Shown: positions 39,774 to 54,136, counted from the first letter of the stretch. The stretch is DNA of 64,000 nucleotides from Gonapodya sp. JEL0774 (GCA_027604505.1 JADIIX010000050.1:20102-84101), one strand, 5' to 3'. The notes: generated by a model not told the origin, from the letters alone. Program-made: numbers and translations.

Positions 39774-42700
39774 TCAGGTGGTTGCTGCGAGTAGAGGGGT
39801 GGTTACTCTTTCTACCTCTATGTTGGGAATACTTGTGAAAGTTCGGTTAGTGTCGGTCTTGGCCTGGAGTTGGACTACCAGGGTCTAATCACACAACCGC
39901 AACCGTCAATTCTCCGTTCTTGATTTCATTTTCACCAAAGAAAATCCATCGTTTACACAATGGTCACCTACCTTGAGAACCTTCAATGCGCCCTTTGACA
40001 CTGTCCGAATCAATCCCACATCTTCATAATCATGTGCTACCGAACCTTCCCTCGGGAGCACGACCTTGCCAGCTGCCACAGCTCTTGCCGTCTCCGTCCT
40101 TGCGACAACCCCTTTGCAACGATCTACCAGTCGAGATAAGTTGAACATCGGGTCAAAATAAAATGCGCGAACTTCTTCGGCGAACGGCTCGGGTTGGTGG
40201 CTGAGTATATGTAAGACACTACGAGCAGAAAGGAGGAATGCACGCTCGGTGTAAATTGTGGCGTTGCGGACGTCTTCACGGTTTCCGACGTAGCGCTCGT
40301 AGCCAGCTGGAGACGACGAAAGTGTTGCTACAGTATCTCATTCTCTGGTAATATGTACGTTTAGTCACCTTCATTGTAGTACGGGTTCTCGACCCCCAAA
40401 ACCAGGCCTTGAACAGAGGTCAGTAGCTGAAGGAGGGAGCTACCGACAGTCCAGGTTTCAGAGCTCTCCTTGCCGTGCCATGTGCCTAACAGGGACAGAC
40501 AAACTTTTCCATCTTCGTACAGATTAGGATTGAGTTTGCCCAGGTTTCCCGTGAAACTGTGGTAGTGCTTTCGAGTCCGAAAACGAGTTCAGTACTCAGG
40601 TCCGGGTTCGCACCAGTACGTTCAATTTCACTCACAAGAAGAGGAGGCTCCAGAGGGAAAGTCGAAGGAAGGAAAATATCGAAAAGAAAAATGGCATACT
40701 CGTACGGAGTGTGTGGTGGGCCGACGATCAAGGCGCGCAAAATGTCCAGTCTATCCGCAGTTGTTGTAAGATCTTTCGGCCCACGTCCACGCCTTGTGTA
40801 TCACCCACCTCGATTCGAACCCCCTAACAAGTACTCCTTCAGGTAGTCCCGACGCCAGCATTTGGTGCTCGGCTCTGACTCGTCGCAAGTACGATGATTC
40901 GCTGCTATTAATTGCGGAGTTGAGAAAACGGTGGTCGGGTGGAGGGTCTCCATCCAACATTGCGAATCGATCAAACAGTTTGCCCAGAGCAAAATGCTTC
41001 GATCTGTCAGATAGACAGCCACGTTCCGCAGGATCGGTCAGGCTCGCCAACTGTCCGTGCGCGAAATCCTGATGTCGAATGCGGTTGCTCCCACTCAAGC
41101 CATTGCTCCCTTCACCACCATATTCGCTGGTCGACTCGCTGGCTGTGGTACAGTCTTCGTCTTCGTCATCTTCACTCGTCGAAATGACATCTTCCTCCAT
41201 TTTTGCGCGCAATGCATCACCCTCTCGTGGCTCCTCGTGAGGTATGAGTGGCACATTGTCCGGTTGGTCATCATCCACCCATTGTTCACTGTCTGGCAGT
41301 GCATCTTCATCACTAGTAGACAACCTCTGCGATCCAGTTGTGCTGTTTGCGTCTGACTCTGTTTCTGCCACATCAGATTCCTCCTCTTCCTCCTCATCAC
41401 TCACATCCTCACTATCCACGAGAATTTCATCCAAATCGTCCAGTACAAGAAGCTCCGTCGGTAGAAACTCTTGCTCTTTGCCCGATAGCGGGAAGCGAAC
41501 AAGAATCATACCGGAAATAGTTATATCGCCCACCTCACCAACCCAATTGGTGAGATCCACTTCCTTCTCCAAAAGAGTTGATTTTCCCGAATCACTGCGG
41601 CTTCGACTGGTTACCACGACACGTTGGCCCAATCGAAAGTTCCAATGGGGATGGCAGCCAACCTCGTAAACACTAAGTTCATCCGTGACAGTAAGAGAAA
41701 AGTTCTCAGAGAACCAAGACACTTCGCATGTCCTCTCCGCTGAAGAAACTGTTCGAACAATGCCAATGCGTGAGTTCGTGCTAACAGACGAGAACGACGC
41801 TTGGGAGGTGGAACCAGGAGCAGAAACTTTCCCGATAACGAAGTCAAGTGGCCAAAACTCCTGCTCGTCCAAGTTTGTGCAAGGAATGAGTTCCGTTGCT
41901 GGGAGACCAACGTCGCGAGTACCGTCCTGCCAAAGAATATCGACAAAAGTCTTCGTTCGAAGTATTCGAAAAGTGTTGGCAATCTTTGTGACGTCTGTGG
42001 AAGCGGACAGTGTAGAAGACAAAGAAGGTACCGCATTTTGTAGTGAAACCCGATTTCGGAAGATCACTCGATCTCCAATCTGCGAAAATGCACAAACCAA
42101 GGTAATCAGAACTAGCAATGTGAAGAGGTAACACAGCTATCGCCCACTTGAAAGGTAGCATTTTCGAGAGAGCTTTTCAGGACTTTTATTCTGTCCATGT
42201 CGTGAACAATGGTCGGAGGCCTTTCTGTGGTCCTTCCTCCAACCACTGTGTCCGTTCCGTACCACGCTCCACCTTCTTGCGAGTTCATAGCCACGGGATT
42301 GCTTATCCTAAGGGGATTGTGGACACACCACGATACTCTCAGTGCATAAGAGGTTGTATCCAGAACAACTCCAATCTTCTGCCACATCTTCCTTGTTTTC
42401 ACCATGTATGTATGCGACCCTCTCACCCAGCGAGCACGCCTGAGTGTTCCTCGCGTACACTGCACCGCAGCTCCTGGATACAACCGATTGGTGGCAAACG
42501 GTGACTCGGAGTGATTGCGGTCCAGGCATGTGAGGGTTGGCGGTTCTCGTAGAATGCAAACGGAAGAGTCCGGAAACAGCAAAGTCACTTCTGACATGAC
42601 ACCCTGAACAATTCCGAGCCAGTCCCCGTCGTACACAATGTGGTCACCAACCAAGATATCATTCGCGTATGCTAATTGACGGGTGTCCACACCCCTTATC

Positions 42701-43130
42701 TCGTTCGAGAGGTGATTTCCAAGATCCGCAAGGATCTTCACCGCATATATTGTACCGGACTGATCTTTTGAGTCTTTGGGATCACTTCCAAGAGGGAACT
42801 TTGCGATATCACCAGGAAAGAAACATCTATCAACAAGCTGGAGGCGAGACGCAACCAAGGTCTTGTAAGGAACACGATCATCTGTGAGAAATGCAACGCG
42901 ATAACAGTTGGGAGGTATCGGTCGCTTTGGTGCACGACAACTGTGAGGTAGGTCATGGACGCCAGAGGTTGACAGGGATAACTTCAACTAACCTTAGGTT
43001 TCCGTCCCCACGCATCCTCTTCCTCATCGTCGTCTGTTTCGGTGCCCGAATCGTCCTCATAAGATTTTAAAACAAGACCTGGACCTTGTTGCGGATTTGC
43101 AGTGTCGATCACCACATCGTCAATCACCAT
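39774..43130 (-). CDS. UBE2O: E2/E3 hybrid ubiquitin-conjugating enzyme UBE2O
   Basis: UBE2O is a large E2 that also picks its own substrates, notably orphan ribosomal proteins and other basic proteins. The start is [18 protein letters not shown] (43130), followed by an acidic stretch. The N-terminal half contains repeated SH3-like barrels: [20 protein letters not shown] and FQVGD are typical edges. An acidic/Ser-rich linker follows, then the UBC domain: [34 protein letters not shown] and [20 protein letters not shown], with the catalytic cysteine codon at 40499-40501. PYYNEG is the next conserved element. The end depends on splicing: a GTAGGT donor joins to an exon giving [18 protein letters not shown] and a stop at 39774. 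Reading through would stop at 39906. Mono-exonic alternatives are ruled out by frame. Confidence 0.9.
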
Positions 43131-43379
43131 ATTGTTTGCCACTTTGGCTCGATAGGAACTTCGATTTTATGAAAAACTCCTTCGAATTGGTCTGGCTGTC
43201 GGTTTTGTGATTTGAAACTGAAATTTTTCACATGCTCGATCACAGTTGCGCTGCCTCATCATGCCTCCGATGACGCATTACAGCATGAGAACTGTCAATG
43301 CAAGCAACTTTACTTTACCGTGTGTGTCTATATACATTGCAAACTTGTTAACAACAATAATAAATGCAGGATCAAAATT

Positions 43380-46300
43380 TTATCCACGAACAAACACAGA
43401 AGGTATCCCGTACACCACAGGTGCAGCGCCGTTCAGAAACCTTAGGGTGCATTTGTCTCTTGAAACAGCAACACATTGTGCGAGTGATTTCGGCTCCCTC
43501 GCCGAAATGGAGTCGCTCGACTCCGTGCCAGTCCCCAGTAAACCCCACTCTTGCAGAACGTCGGTAGAGAATCGATCAATGTCCTTGTCCGTTACGTCCC
43601 AGAGGTTGGCGACCAATGCCGGGCTGCGATAGAGGGAATGGTTTACATTGCAACACACAGGAACGAGACAAACCCGAAAACTCCTCACCATCCCGCCATC
43701 AGAAAGTTCACAGCCGTACCTGTGGGATCAAAGTCCCCTGCGTTCAAGAGCAATCCACTACTGCAGCCCATCAAGAACGTCACGGCGCTTCTTTCCAAAT
43801 TGCGAACGTGATGACCACGGATGTACTGCTCTCCGCCGTTGTGGCCGAAATAACTAGGAGGGCGATTGCACGGTTGGGTTCTTGAAAAGAAGCCTCAGCA
43901 CTCACAAGACTTACATGAAAACGTCGTGATGGGCGAGACACTGCTCGAATTCAGCTTCCGTGGGTTTCTTGGCGATCACACCGTACCACGTTGGTTCCCT
44001 GATTTGAACGCCGCCACTCAATCTATTATCGAGACATTAAAGGAGAACCTTGAACTCACCCAGAAAGTAAACTTTCAAACGTCTTTTGGGTACCGAGCAA
44101 ATCTCCGTCAGGATTGAGCACATAGGATGTGCTCAAACGATCCACCCAGTAGGTTCCAGCAGCATTCAACCGCCCCTCACGCCAAAGGGAGCTTGTTTGA
44201 AGCCTATCTCGTAGAAAAGACAGGGTGGGAACCCTCGTCACAGATTTTGTCCTCAAAATGGAGAGGCTCTCCCAGGGGAGTTGTTGCACATGCTTGTCCA
44301 GAACCAGAACAATCGCTGCTTCGCCAGCAAGCGGGGTTGATCGAATTTTTTGGAATGCGTCATGGATGTCCACAGAAATCTTGGGATGGATGGCATGGAA
44401 TGATTATAGGCTCCGTTTTCTGGTCAAAACGTGCCCGTACGCACCACATCCAAATCCATTTCCCCATAATCCACTGGGTGACCGTTAAACTGGTAGCTGT
44501 CGAGGAGGTAGTAAATAATATCTTCGATATCGGAATCTGAAGGGTCTGTTCCCAATTCCATGAACGCTTCACAAAGTTGGATATCTAGTTCTAGTCGGGG
44601 AAGTTTGGATGACGCTTTCGGGGCCAGAGCTCGATGGACCGACTTTTCAATTGAGGCTTTAAAATCTGAAACTTCCGCCCTTGATCTCGGTGTTGCAGGA
44701 AGAAAGAGGCACTACAGCGAGATGTGAACTGCATACTCGCACTTGAATCGCAAATGATGGTAAGCTCACTTTGAAACCTCCGAGCCACGTACTCTCAATT
44801 CGTGACAGTAAACCCTCTAGTTCTCTATCCAGAGTTGCCCGATCTTCCCACCATTTCATCTTTTCTTGCTTCGACGTGCAAAAACGAGCCTGCTTTATGG
44901 TGGTAGTGTTCTTCGAAACGAGGTCGTGGAAGTCCCGAAGGACACTACTCGAACCGTAATCGATATCCTCATCTGCAGTATCCCGGTTTGCACACCGTTT
45001 GAGAGGCAGCCGTACAACTATGGGTGAATTACCCTTGGTGAATCGAGTGAGGTACATGTCGTCCCGTTCGAGGTCAAGAGAAACAGAGCATACAACAATG
45101 CCGTTTGGAAGAGATTCCAAGAAGTCCCGCTCAAAGTCGCTAGATGACAGTGCAGTTCTTTCTTTGTATAGCGATAACAGAGTGCTGGTCCAGGAGGAGG
45201 ATATGACGCTACTAGAGTCTGGGTTTCCAACACGTTTTGGCCAGCGAATACACTGGGAAGCAGTTGGGAGTGGGCCTTGAGCTCTTTCGTTGAGGAGGCC
45301 AACAAACTCTCGCCGAGTTGCAAGGCCATGTGAGAGGGCTGAAACGATATCGGTGCGTTGGTGCAATCGCCTACTTGCTGGCTCCAACACCGAACGTGCA
45401 CTCACATAGATAGAAGGAGCATGTCAAAGCAACTTCGGGGGGAGCGCGAGCATCTTTCGTACCGACTTGACCTTTCAGTATGCTGATAGCTGCAAGCTGC
45501 AAGCAGGTTTCGCGAAAAAGTTGGGGACTCCCGTAGGAGAAGCACATGTCCAACGCGTCGAGGAGCAGGATCTCTGCCTCATCTAGGAACGGGCTTCCCG
45601 AGTTCGCTCGATTCTTCTTTGACTTCTGTGATTTTATAGACTTCGGTGAGGACTTCGTCTGCGGTGGTGAACACCACGGCAAGGAGAACGCTGATAAAAA
45701 TACAACACCACTGTTATCCGTCCGTCTATCTAAACACTTGAACCGCGTAAACATGCGTAAGGGCACTCACTGGACTCTAAGAATGCGTCCATCATCGATA
45801 CGGAGGAAATGGCCTGGCCCGCTCTCAGAATCTTTAACTTCGCCAGAGCTATTATGTAATCTGCCTGCAAATCAACAACTGAATGAGCTCCCGTCAACTT
45901 CACAACCAATATCTCGGTGGAAGTACCTGCTCGTGAAATGCTTGCTCATTAGTAGAGGAACCTGCCAAAACCTGCTCGGCACTGTCCAACTTTCCGTTCT
46001 TCGTGAAACTTGTACCTGGGATTGCGGGGGACTGTGAAAACTCGATAAACACCTGTAATGCTCACGTTTCACTGACCTAGTCGTGCCAAAAGCTCGGCTT
46101 TGAAGTACGATAACAGAAATGCTTCCTTCGCCGGAGCTTCCAAAGGTATGCGTTGTGGAGGGCTGTCGGAAGCGACAATTTTCTTCAGCGGGGTTGCAAA
46201 AAGCACCCTTTTCTCCCTCGGAGTGACAACAACATCCCTGCAGATAGATGCAGATGTTCAGATGAAACCATGAACAGACGGATTACAACGGAAGTTCACC

Positions 46301-49300
46301 TCATATCCGATTTCTCGATGCGTGAGAAAAAGGTCGCCGTTGCAAGGTCGTCGACGATCTTCGATGCTTGATCGTATTGCTCCACCGCGGAGTCGTAGCT
46401 CTCTTTTCGAAAGTCCAAGTCACCCATCCTTGTCATTAGAAGCGCCCGAGTTTTCTCGAATCCATCGGTCATCACCTGAAATAAAATTATCAGAGGCACG
46501 AAACGAATTCAATCTGGAAAGAAGTTCCTATCACCTCGGATTGCAAAGAAGCAGCCTCCTCGATAGTGTTTTGACTTTCTGATAATCTCATACGCCGAAG
46601 ATCGATTTCCGAAGCGTGGAGGAGAAACTTTGCGGAATACAAGGGTGACTGCAGAGCTTGAGATAATTCCAACCCTTGTTTGAAGTAATACTCCGATTCT
46701 CCAGCAGAGCCTCGAATGAGATATAATTGACCCAAGCTCTCCAAGCTTTCGAGGAGATCCTAAGCAGCGCGGACTTATCAATCTCACAAAGCGCATCCAA
46801 TGAGCCACTTCTTCGATTCCCTCTCACCTTCACAACGCTCCACCGAGAACATCTGGCTATACAGTTGATGGTTGAACTTCGTTCTGTCGCGCTACTGTTG
46901 AAACCCGACGTTTCTCCCTCCACAATTGCAGGCGATGAATCCGGAATCAAGGTAATACTATGGGATGTCGAAAGCTTGACTAACAGTTTAAGACCATAGG
47001 CCGCTTCCGAAACCGCGTTCGGTAAAAGACCCTGTGAAAAATCGAAGGTGAGCTTGAGTGGTAGTCATTGATGGATAATGGCGCGTACCCGAGCGAAAGA
47101 TACGCTTGAATGTGTGAAATAAGCCCTGGCTAACACGCTGAGTCGCGTATTTCGCTGGTCTAAGTCCCCATACTTCGGCAGATCCATGAGTCCAGATTTA
47201 TCCAATAAATCGCCCGCCTGATCAAGCGTTGATTCACTGAAAACAATCGATCCCAGGATGAGAGCAGATCTTTAAATGCTTCACAAGGTGCGGAATTCGA
47301 ACCTCTTGTCCAAATCTCCGACTTGGCAAAGGTAATAGCTGTAACCAATGTGCCACCTCAGTGCGCTGATTCCTCTCAGCGTTTTCGAATCAACAAGCCG
47401 TTTAGCGTTATGAAAAGCAAGTCCAGCTTGTCCTGTGTGACCCAGACTGAGGTAGGTGTAGCCGATTTCAGTCAAGGTTTCAACCATGTCTAGGAACAGC
47501 CAGGGAGTGGTCATTTCAATTTGAACTAAGAATATTCTGAGCACACGACCAACCTGACACTGCGCCATCACTAGATTTTCTGAGTGTAGCCAGTCGCTGT
47601 AAAAGCTTTAATGTCAATAAGCGATTTACAGGTTGGTCCATGATTGCAAAATAGTCTGCCAAGGATGCTGTTCAGAGTGAGAGAAATCCCTTTTTAGGCA
47701 CGAAGCTATAACTCGCAAATAAAATTTAGATCTCACTCATGCGTTCGTACGTGCGATCAATGTCATGGAATCTTCCTCTCAGAGTGTCCTTCGGCAACGA
47801 CAGCTGGCACCCTGAGGTAGTCGGATGCAGATATTAGAGGGTCCGATAATTGTTGCATCAAACGTGAGACACGCACCTGTAGGAGTGATGGATATATCAC
47901 TTAGAACTTTGTTCCAAAGTTCGAGTGCAATCTTGAGTTCCCGGAAGCTGATAGCACCGGCTCCACAATTAGCTTGACCAAGGTATGAATAAGCCATTGC
48001 AAGTAGGTCATTTCGCGGGGATTTCTTTTCATCGGCCTGACTCATACTTTTCAGCACAGGACCAAAGTCGGAGTGACGAACAACTCACAATCGATTTCAG
48101 CATGTCGATTGAGTCCCGTAACGCGGAGTTATCAGTATCCTTCGGCGCTCGAGAAAGGCTCTCAAACTTGTACTTCTCTAAAAGAAGTCTGCAGGTTCAA
48201 GTTTCAGAAGAGAGAACACTAGGAAAATCAGCAAGTGTGCGCGAGCCCACCTGGCGTAGTTCAATTGATCTTGATCTTCGTCGTAAATTTTGAGAAGATC
48301 CGTAATAGTGTCCATGATCCCCGCATCCACGGATGAGGTATTGGAAGTTAACGTGGCTAGAACCGTCAACTCAGCTTCCATCACGAGGATTCGAAGGGAT
48401 TTTGGGCACGATAGCAGAAACCGAGCAAATGAAACATAGTTCTTGCCACCCAATAACTTGGAATAGGTGAGTCTCGTGTAACGGAGTACCAAGTCCTTGA
48501 TTGGTTGGGGCAGCTGTGCTCGTGCCTCAGGTGTACTGGCTGGACTGGATGAAGCTGATTTGAGCCAAATCTTGAGTGCGACAGAAGATGCTGATTGTCG
48601 GATATCGGAGAGAGCAGCCTGGTGATCGCATATGTAAGTGGTGAGGTAGCCAAATCGCAGATACCCTCTGCTCACCTCTTGCTCATTAATGGGAATCGAG
48701 CACTCGCAGAGAAATTCGACACGCTTGGTAAATTGGGCGTTGAGCTCTACAAGAATACCTGATGCAGGGTCTGCACCATCTATGGCTTGCGCAAGGGTTC
48801 GCAGGGTCCGCTGAAGAATGGGAAACGCGTCCTTGTACTGTCCCTGACGATACAGTTCACCTCCCAACAGATAGTATCCATTGGAAATCATTCTCCAAAG
48901 ATCCGGACTTTTGTCTTCAAGTTCATTTCCCAATTGCCGCGCGTAGTCTAGATATCTCAGCGATGTTTCCACTAGGGAAGAGCTCAGAGATGCAGCTGCA
49001 GCTGTTAGTGTCGAACGACCCTGCCAGAGGCACAAGTTGATGACGACCACTACCGACTTTCGAGGGAAACTTTTCCCCTGTAAATTGACAAATCAATGAG
49101 TCATCAATCAATCATCGTTCGAACCAGTTCGCAACCCTCACAGATGCGTGTACTTCAAAAAGTTTGACCGTCGTGGAGAAAACTGATTGAAGTGACTCGA
49201 GAATGGCTTCGCTCTGAAAAAGCTCCCCAGAAAGTTCAGCCAGACTAGGTAATCCTGTCAAAGGCTTTGGCAAGAGTGGCTTCATAGGCTTGGCTACTTT

Positions 49301-51387
49301 TGAAGGCTTCTGACGTTTCTCGGGTTGTTTCCCTTTGCCTTGTGGCACCAGGCTTGCACCAGTGGGTTGAGCAGCTGTTCCAATCCGATCTCTGGCATCC
49401 AAAATAGGTTTGCTCGCGGTGCGCAATGCATCCACCGACCTGAGCACATGGAACACCAGCTCGCTGATACGGGGGGTTGCCTCAAGCTCGGCAAGTTGCT
49501 TCATCCCCTCGTTGGCCACGCTGAGGAAAGTACAAATGTCGTCACCTAGCAAGCAGTACATTGATATCGATCTCCACGAAATACAGTGTTATTTGAACTT
49601 ACTTGAATCGAATTTACCGATATCCAAAAGAGCAGCTGCTCGGTTTGTGCAAGCAATCACTTCACAGCAAGACGCATCTAAACTCCCGGTTTCCGTTCTT
49701 TTAAGGGCGTTAACAAGGGAAGTAAGATACCGATGTGGGTTCCCGATTCGTGTAAGATCCCCTGCCTTTGCAAAGTTCGACCATCGGATAGTTGGTACGC
49801 AGCTACTGTTTGTTCTCTTGAGGAAGACATACCTTGCGACACAAGTAGTAATAGTGTTCACACCAAACAAGGAACTGGGGTTCCAATGTCGCACTGGAGA
49901 TGTAGGGTTCGATAGCACTCCAAGTGGAATCGTAGAATGTGGAAAGAGCGGATAGTATTCTGTCGTAGCCTGATTTTCAATGGAGGAGTTTGGTTCTATG
50001 GCAGCCGATGCCGTAGAATCACAGTGGGACTCACTTTGCGTCACCGACGAAGACTCGAACGAAATGCCAATTTTCGCCACTTGGTCGTGGAAAGCATTCA
50101 GACTGAACGAGTCACTTAAAACATAGAACGAAAGGGAGAGCCCTCTCAACCTCAGAGCATCACTCGGACTGGTATCTGAAAGAGACCGCCCGGCGGTGAG
50201 AGTTGCAAACTGCCCGAACATAATAGAGTCATTCCTCACCATGCAGTCGTACTGCCCCTTTAAACATCAACCGTGAAGCAATTCCAGCATTCTTGGCAGA
50301 GCTTCCCTCATCCAATGTTCGTTGAAGGGTGATCCAGTCCAAAAGGGATGGTCGCGTCTCCAAACACTCAAGAGCAGCCTGCGAAACCAAACGCTCGAAA
50401 TAGAGAGCTAATGTGACTGTCATAGACGATACTCACCGAAAACTGCTTTTCTTCCAGCCAACATTTTATAAGGTTAACCTGCGCCGCTATGACGATGCTG
50501 GTCCTGATTTCCGAACACTTGTCCTGGTCTTTGATTGGGAACGACCAGGAGCTTCCTGTTCGAGGAAGGTTCTCTTTGTCGGCCTTTGAAGTATCCTTAG
50601 ATTTCATAGGTCGCACACTGGGGACAGGGGCGATGACAACTGGAGCAAGGATGGAACCACTGTTTCCTGCCTTTGACTTTCCGAGAGGTTTTCGAGCCAA
50701 GTCCTTGTCTAAACCAGCTTTGCCAATCAATGCTTTCTTTATTGGTGCTTTGGCTGTTTGAGAGCGCTCCTCCGAGAGACGACTTCGAAGCACGGCAATC
50801 AGCTCACGTGCTTTGTCGTACTAAACCAACCCAACAGAAAGGACAAGCCAAACCTTTTGAGAACGATTCAAAGACCCCACAGGTAACGACACAGCGCTCA
50901 CCTGATGTGCTTCCACCATTTTGGTGATGGTGTTTGAGTATGCTCTCTCCAAATCCCATTCCTTCAGGGCAAGCTGCTTTTCCATGGCCACTAGCGCTTG
51001 TAAAGCTATTTTTGACGTGTCCGTGAGGCATGCTATAGCAGATGCTGTCCAGGATCCATTTTCAGTATCCAAGGTGGGGTCTGTCTGCCCCCCAGTTCCT
51101 TCTGTATGTGGGTCTCCTATTGCGAAGCGAGCAACACCACCAAGACCCTTCACGTTCTGGTTGATGATGCGCATTGCAAGTGGACCTAGGACACCAACAA
51201 AATGTCGCACATCGGGTTCCTTTTTCTTCACGGCGATGGAAGGCTTTTGGGTCCGCGCCGGGTGGATCGGCGGCTCTGGTTCAAGGACAGGAGCGAATGA
51301 TTTTCGCACTCGATCGACGAGCGATGGACCGCATTGCGATACGCTTGACAGTGCGTCGACAAGCGCGAGAAGATCGGGGGGAATCAT
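43380..51387 (-). CDS. ESP1: Separase
   Basis: Separase is the cysteine protease that cleaves the Scc1/Rad21 cohesin subunit at anaphase onset and is held by securin. The gene spans about 8 kb in many exons, starting MIPPDLLALVDALSSVSQCG (51387). The N-terminal three quarters are helical TPR-like repeats with little sequence identity, as usual. The C-terminal protease domain is clear: LVLDKHVQQLPWESLSILRT, TRVPTLSFLRDRL and STSYVLNPDGDLLGTQ. The catalytic histidine is in FGHNGGEQYIRGHHVRNLE and the catalytic cysteine in TFLMGCSSGLLLNAGDFDPT (Cys codon 43763-43765). PALVANLWDVTDKDIDRFST completes the fold. Both catalytic residues are present, so the enzyme should be active. No securin gene is seen nearby. 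Confidence 0.93.
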
Positions 51388-51593
51388 CGTCTCATGTAGG
51401 GAGTCTGAGTGAGATATGGGAAGTGAAGGGAACTGGAGCGGGCATTCATGCGGTGACCACAGCAGGCGATGAACGCCAAAATTATGAAACAGTCTATATA
51501 TTTTCTCGAGAATACTGAAATGAGCAAATCAGAGAATGCCATCCGCACAGAACGATGTGCGCATCTTCCTAACCTCCTGCCATATTCCTCGCT

Positions 51594-53691
51594 CTATGCG
51601 AAACTCGGAACAGTCAGCACCTGCATTTTTGTGGTCGTTCCCTCCACAAACCCAACGTTCTGGCCGGATGTGACCACGACAGTGTCTCCCGGTTTGGCCA
51701 GGCCAAGCTCCACGATAAAACGAACTGTCTCGTAGAGGATGGTCTCCGGTGTTCCCGGGTGATAATATGGAACAACACCAAATGACACACCCATTTGACG
51801 TGCGGTCTGACGAATGAGGGTCGCGACAATAATGGGGATGCTGGGGCGGTACTTCGAGATGAGACGGGAGGTGCCACCGAACTCGGTGACGGCGATGATG
51901 CAGGCAGCGCCAACCTGGCGGGCACAAAGCACTGCCGAAGAGGCAATTGATTCGGAGATACCGATGGGTTTGGGAATTGTCCGCATCAGCTTTGCCTGCC
52001 ATTCGATGTAATTGTTGCCCTTCTCAGCGTGCCATGCGATCCTCCTCATGGTCGTGACAGCTTCAATCATGAACTTTCCAATAGCCGTCTCAGCGGAAAG
52101 AATGAGACCATCCGCCCCGTCCAGAACAGCGTTTGCGACATCGGAAGCCTCAGACCGCGATGGTCTCGGGTGGTCCTTCATGGATTCGAGCATTTGGTTG
52201 CTAACCAGCACGGGCTTCCCCGCAGTGTTGGCCTGAAAGAGAGCAATTTCAGAAATATTTGTCGTGGTGGTTTCGATCGACGACTAATCACATACCATCG
52301 CAATGACTTGCTTTTGTGCCGACGTTACATACTCGACGTCAACTTCAGCACCAAGGTACCCTCGGTCGATTACGATACCATCGCTGATCTTTAGGATTGC
52401 CTCAAAGTTCTCCAAGCTGCGCTCGTTTTCAATCTTGGACAGGAGCTTGGTCTTGGAATTACCAACGAGAAGACTGTCAATCAGAGAGCGCACCATTCAG
52501 CCAAATAAGAACAAAAGACTGAAACGTCCGGCCAATCCTTACCGAACCTCTTGCACGTCATCCAACGTCCGGATACACGACACACTGACAAAATCTGCCT
52601 TGTGATCCAAGGCGAACTTGAGATCCTGAGCGTCCTTCTCCGACACGGCAGGTAACTCTTCAATAACGTGGGAGGGGAAGTTGATACCCTTGTGTGATCC
52701 AAGCAAGCCTGAGTTCTCAACAATACACCTGACACCTTCAGGGACACGTTCCACGACGGTGAGTGCGATCAAGCCATCATCAATGACTGTTCAATCCCCC
52801 GAATATCGGTAAATCGCGTGTTAGAGAAAGCCACAACATCCTAGTTTATGGAAAAGTGAAAATCATACCGATTTTGTCACCGATCTCTACCAACTTCTTG
52901 GTGTACGTGGTGGCAACCTGACAAGCACAGAGAGCTCTAATGCATTCGGAACAGCGCCCTACCTGGAACTTCACGAAAACTCACCCCCTTCTCATCACCC
53001 TCGTAGTTAATGTCGTTTATGACGTAAAAATCCTGACCGGCAGTGAGCTGGATGGGCTTATCACCCTTGAGTTTCCCTGTGCGAATCTTGGGTCCATTGA
53101 TGTCGACCCAGATGCCAACCTCGGCCGTGATATCAGTTTCCTCAAGGTACGAGCGGAGGTCCTTGATGACCTGGGCCGCGAACTACATGAGCAGCGGAAA
53201 AGACGGGACAGGTTTGAAGCAGCATCACACGACTAGCAGAATTTGGTGAATAAACCCCCCTGTAATCCTTACCTCGTGGGTGCAGTGGCTCATATTAAGT
53301 CGAAAAACGCTGACGCCGAGGTTGACGAACTGGGCAATGACCTCCTTGGATGCCGACGCTGCAAATTAATCCAAACCCCAACGTTGGGTGAATTCACCAG
53401 TCACAAGATCTCCGATACCTCTACTCCAAGCCATAAAAAAAAACACCGTACCAGGTCCAATCGTCGCCACGATCTTCGTCTTGGTAAGGTTGGGTGACTC
53501 TGGGTACAAAAGCAAAACCTTGAGGGTGTGAGAACCTGAACCCATCGGCGAATTGACTGGCTCACGCCTAGTCCTGAGGGAAACTCGCCTGCATAATACG
53601 CCGGGTGGAGTCTGGGCTTGCGGTTGAGGTCGGGCTTGTCTGCGAGTTCCACGAGTTTCGCGATGGCCTGGTTGATGTCCGCTGGAAGCAT
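51594..53691 (-). CDS. Pyruvate kinase-like protein with altered active site
   Basis: The family converts phosphoenolpyruvate and ADP to pyruvate and ATP. The frame [16 protein letters not shown] (53691) leads to [60 protein letters not shown] and a full C-terminal domain ending [10 protein letters not shown]-like at 51594. The fold, the substrate-loop Arg and Asn, and the Lys and Glu of SKIEN remain. Three active-site positions differ: the magnesium-binding Asp of RGDLG is Tyr (RGYLG, codon 52356-52358), the catalytic Thr of ATQMLES is Asn (SNQMLES, codon 52197-52199), and the Thr of DTKGP is Ile (DINGP, codon 53099-53101). The exons splice cleanly, so this is not a pseudogene by structure. 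Normal catalysis is doubtful. The first exon is uncertain; an upstream exon to about 53790 is possible. Confidence 0.82.
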
Positions 53692-54136
53692 CGCCCGCGA
53701 AAAGAGCGTGAAATCATCATGACCGGAGGAATCCAGGTTGAATTCAAGAAATGGATCGCACCTGCAGTGCTCCGGATCATGACTGGTGGTGAAAATTGGG
53801 ATGGGAAAAGATGCGGGCGATTGCGAGGGACGAGTCTGTCAGGGTCCAGAGGTTCCAACACAGGCAGCCCTCACCATTATCTCCGAGCAGTTAGTACGAA
53901 GCTTTTGTTGGTTGATTTACGTGATACAAGTATCAAAAGAAAAGTTACATAATGTACACAGCGTGGCGAACCCACATCTCCATTACGGGTTGAGGGTGGG
54001 GGAACAATAGAGAAAAGTTACAAGCAACAGTGAGTGTTTCGATGTTACAGCGAGCTTGGTATCCTCAATTTCGTGGTGTCTCTTGTGTGTGTTGGTGCCA
54101 AAGTGCCGAATTCTGGGGTCCTGCCCGCTCCACATT
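53692..54136. other. Tandem intergenic region upstream of the pyruvate kinase-like gene
   Basis: This 445 bp stretch lies between two minus-strand genes. It should hold the promoter, and perhaps a further first exon, of the pyruvate kinase-like gene: the minus strand stays open in a suitable frame to about 53790. Nothing else is visible. Confidence 0.4.
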
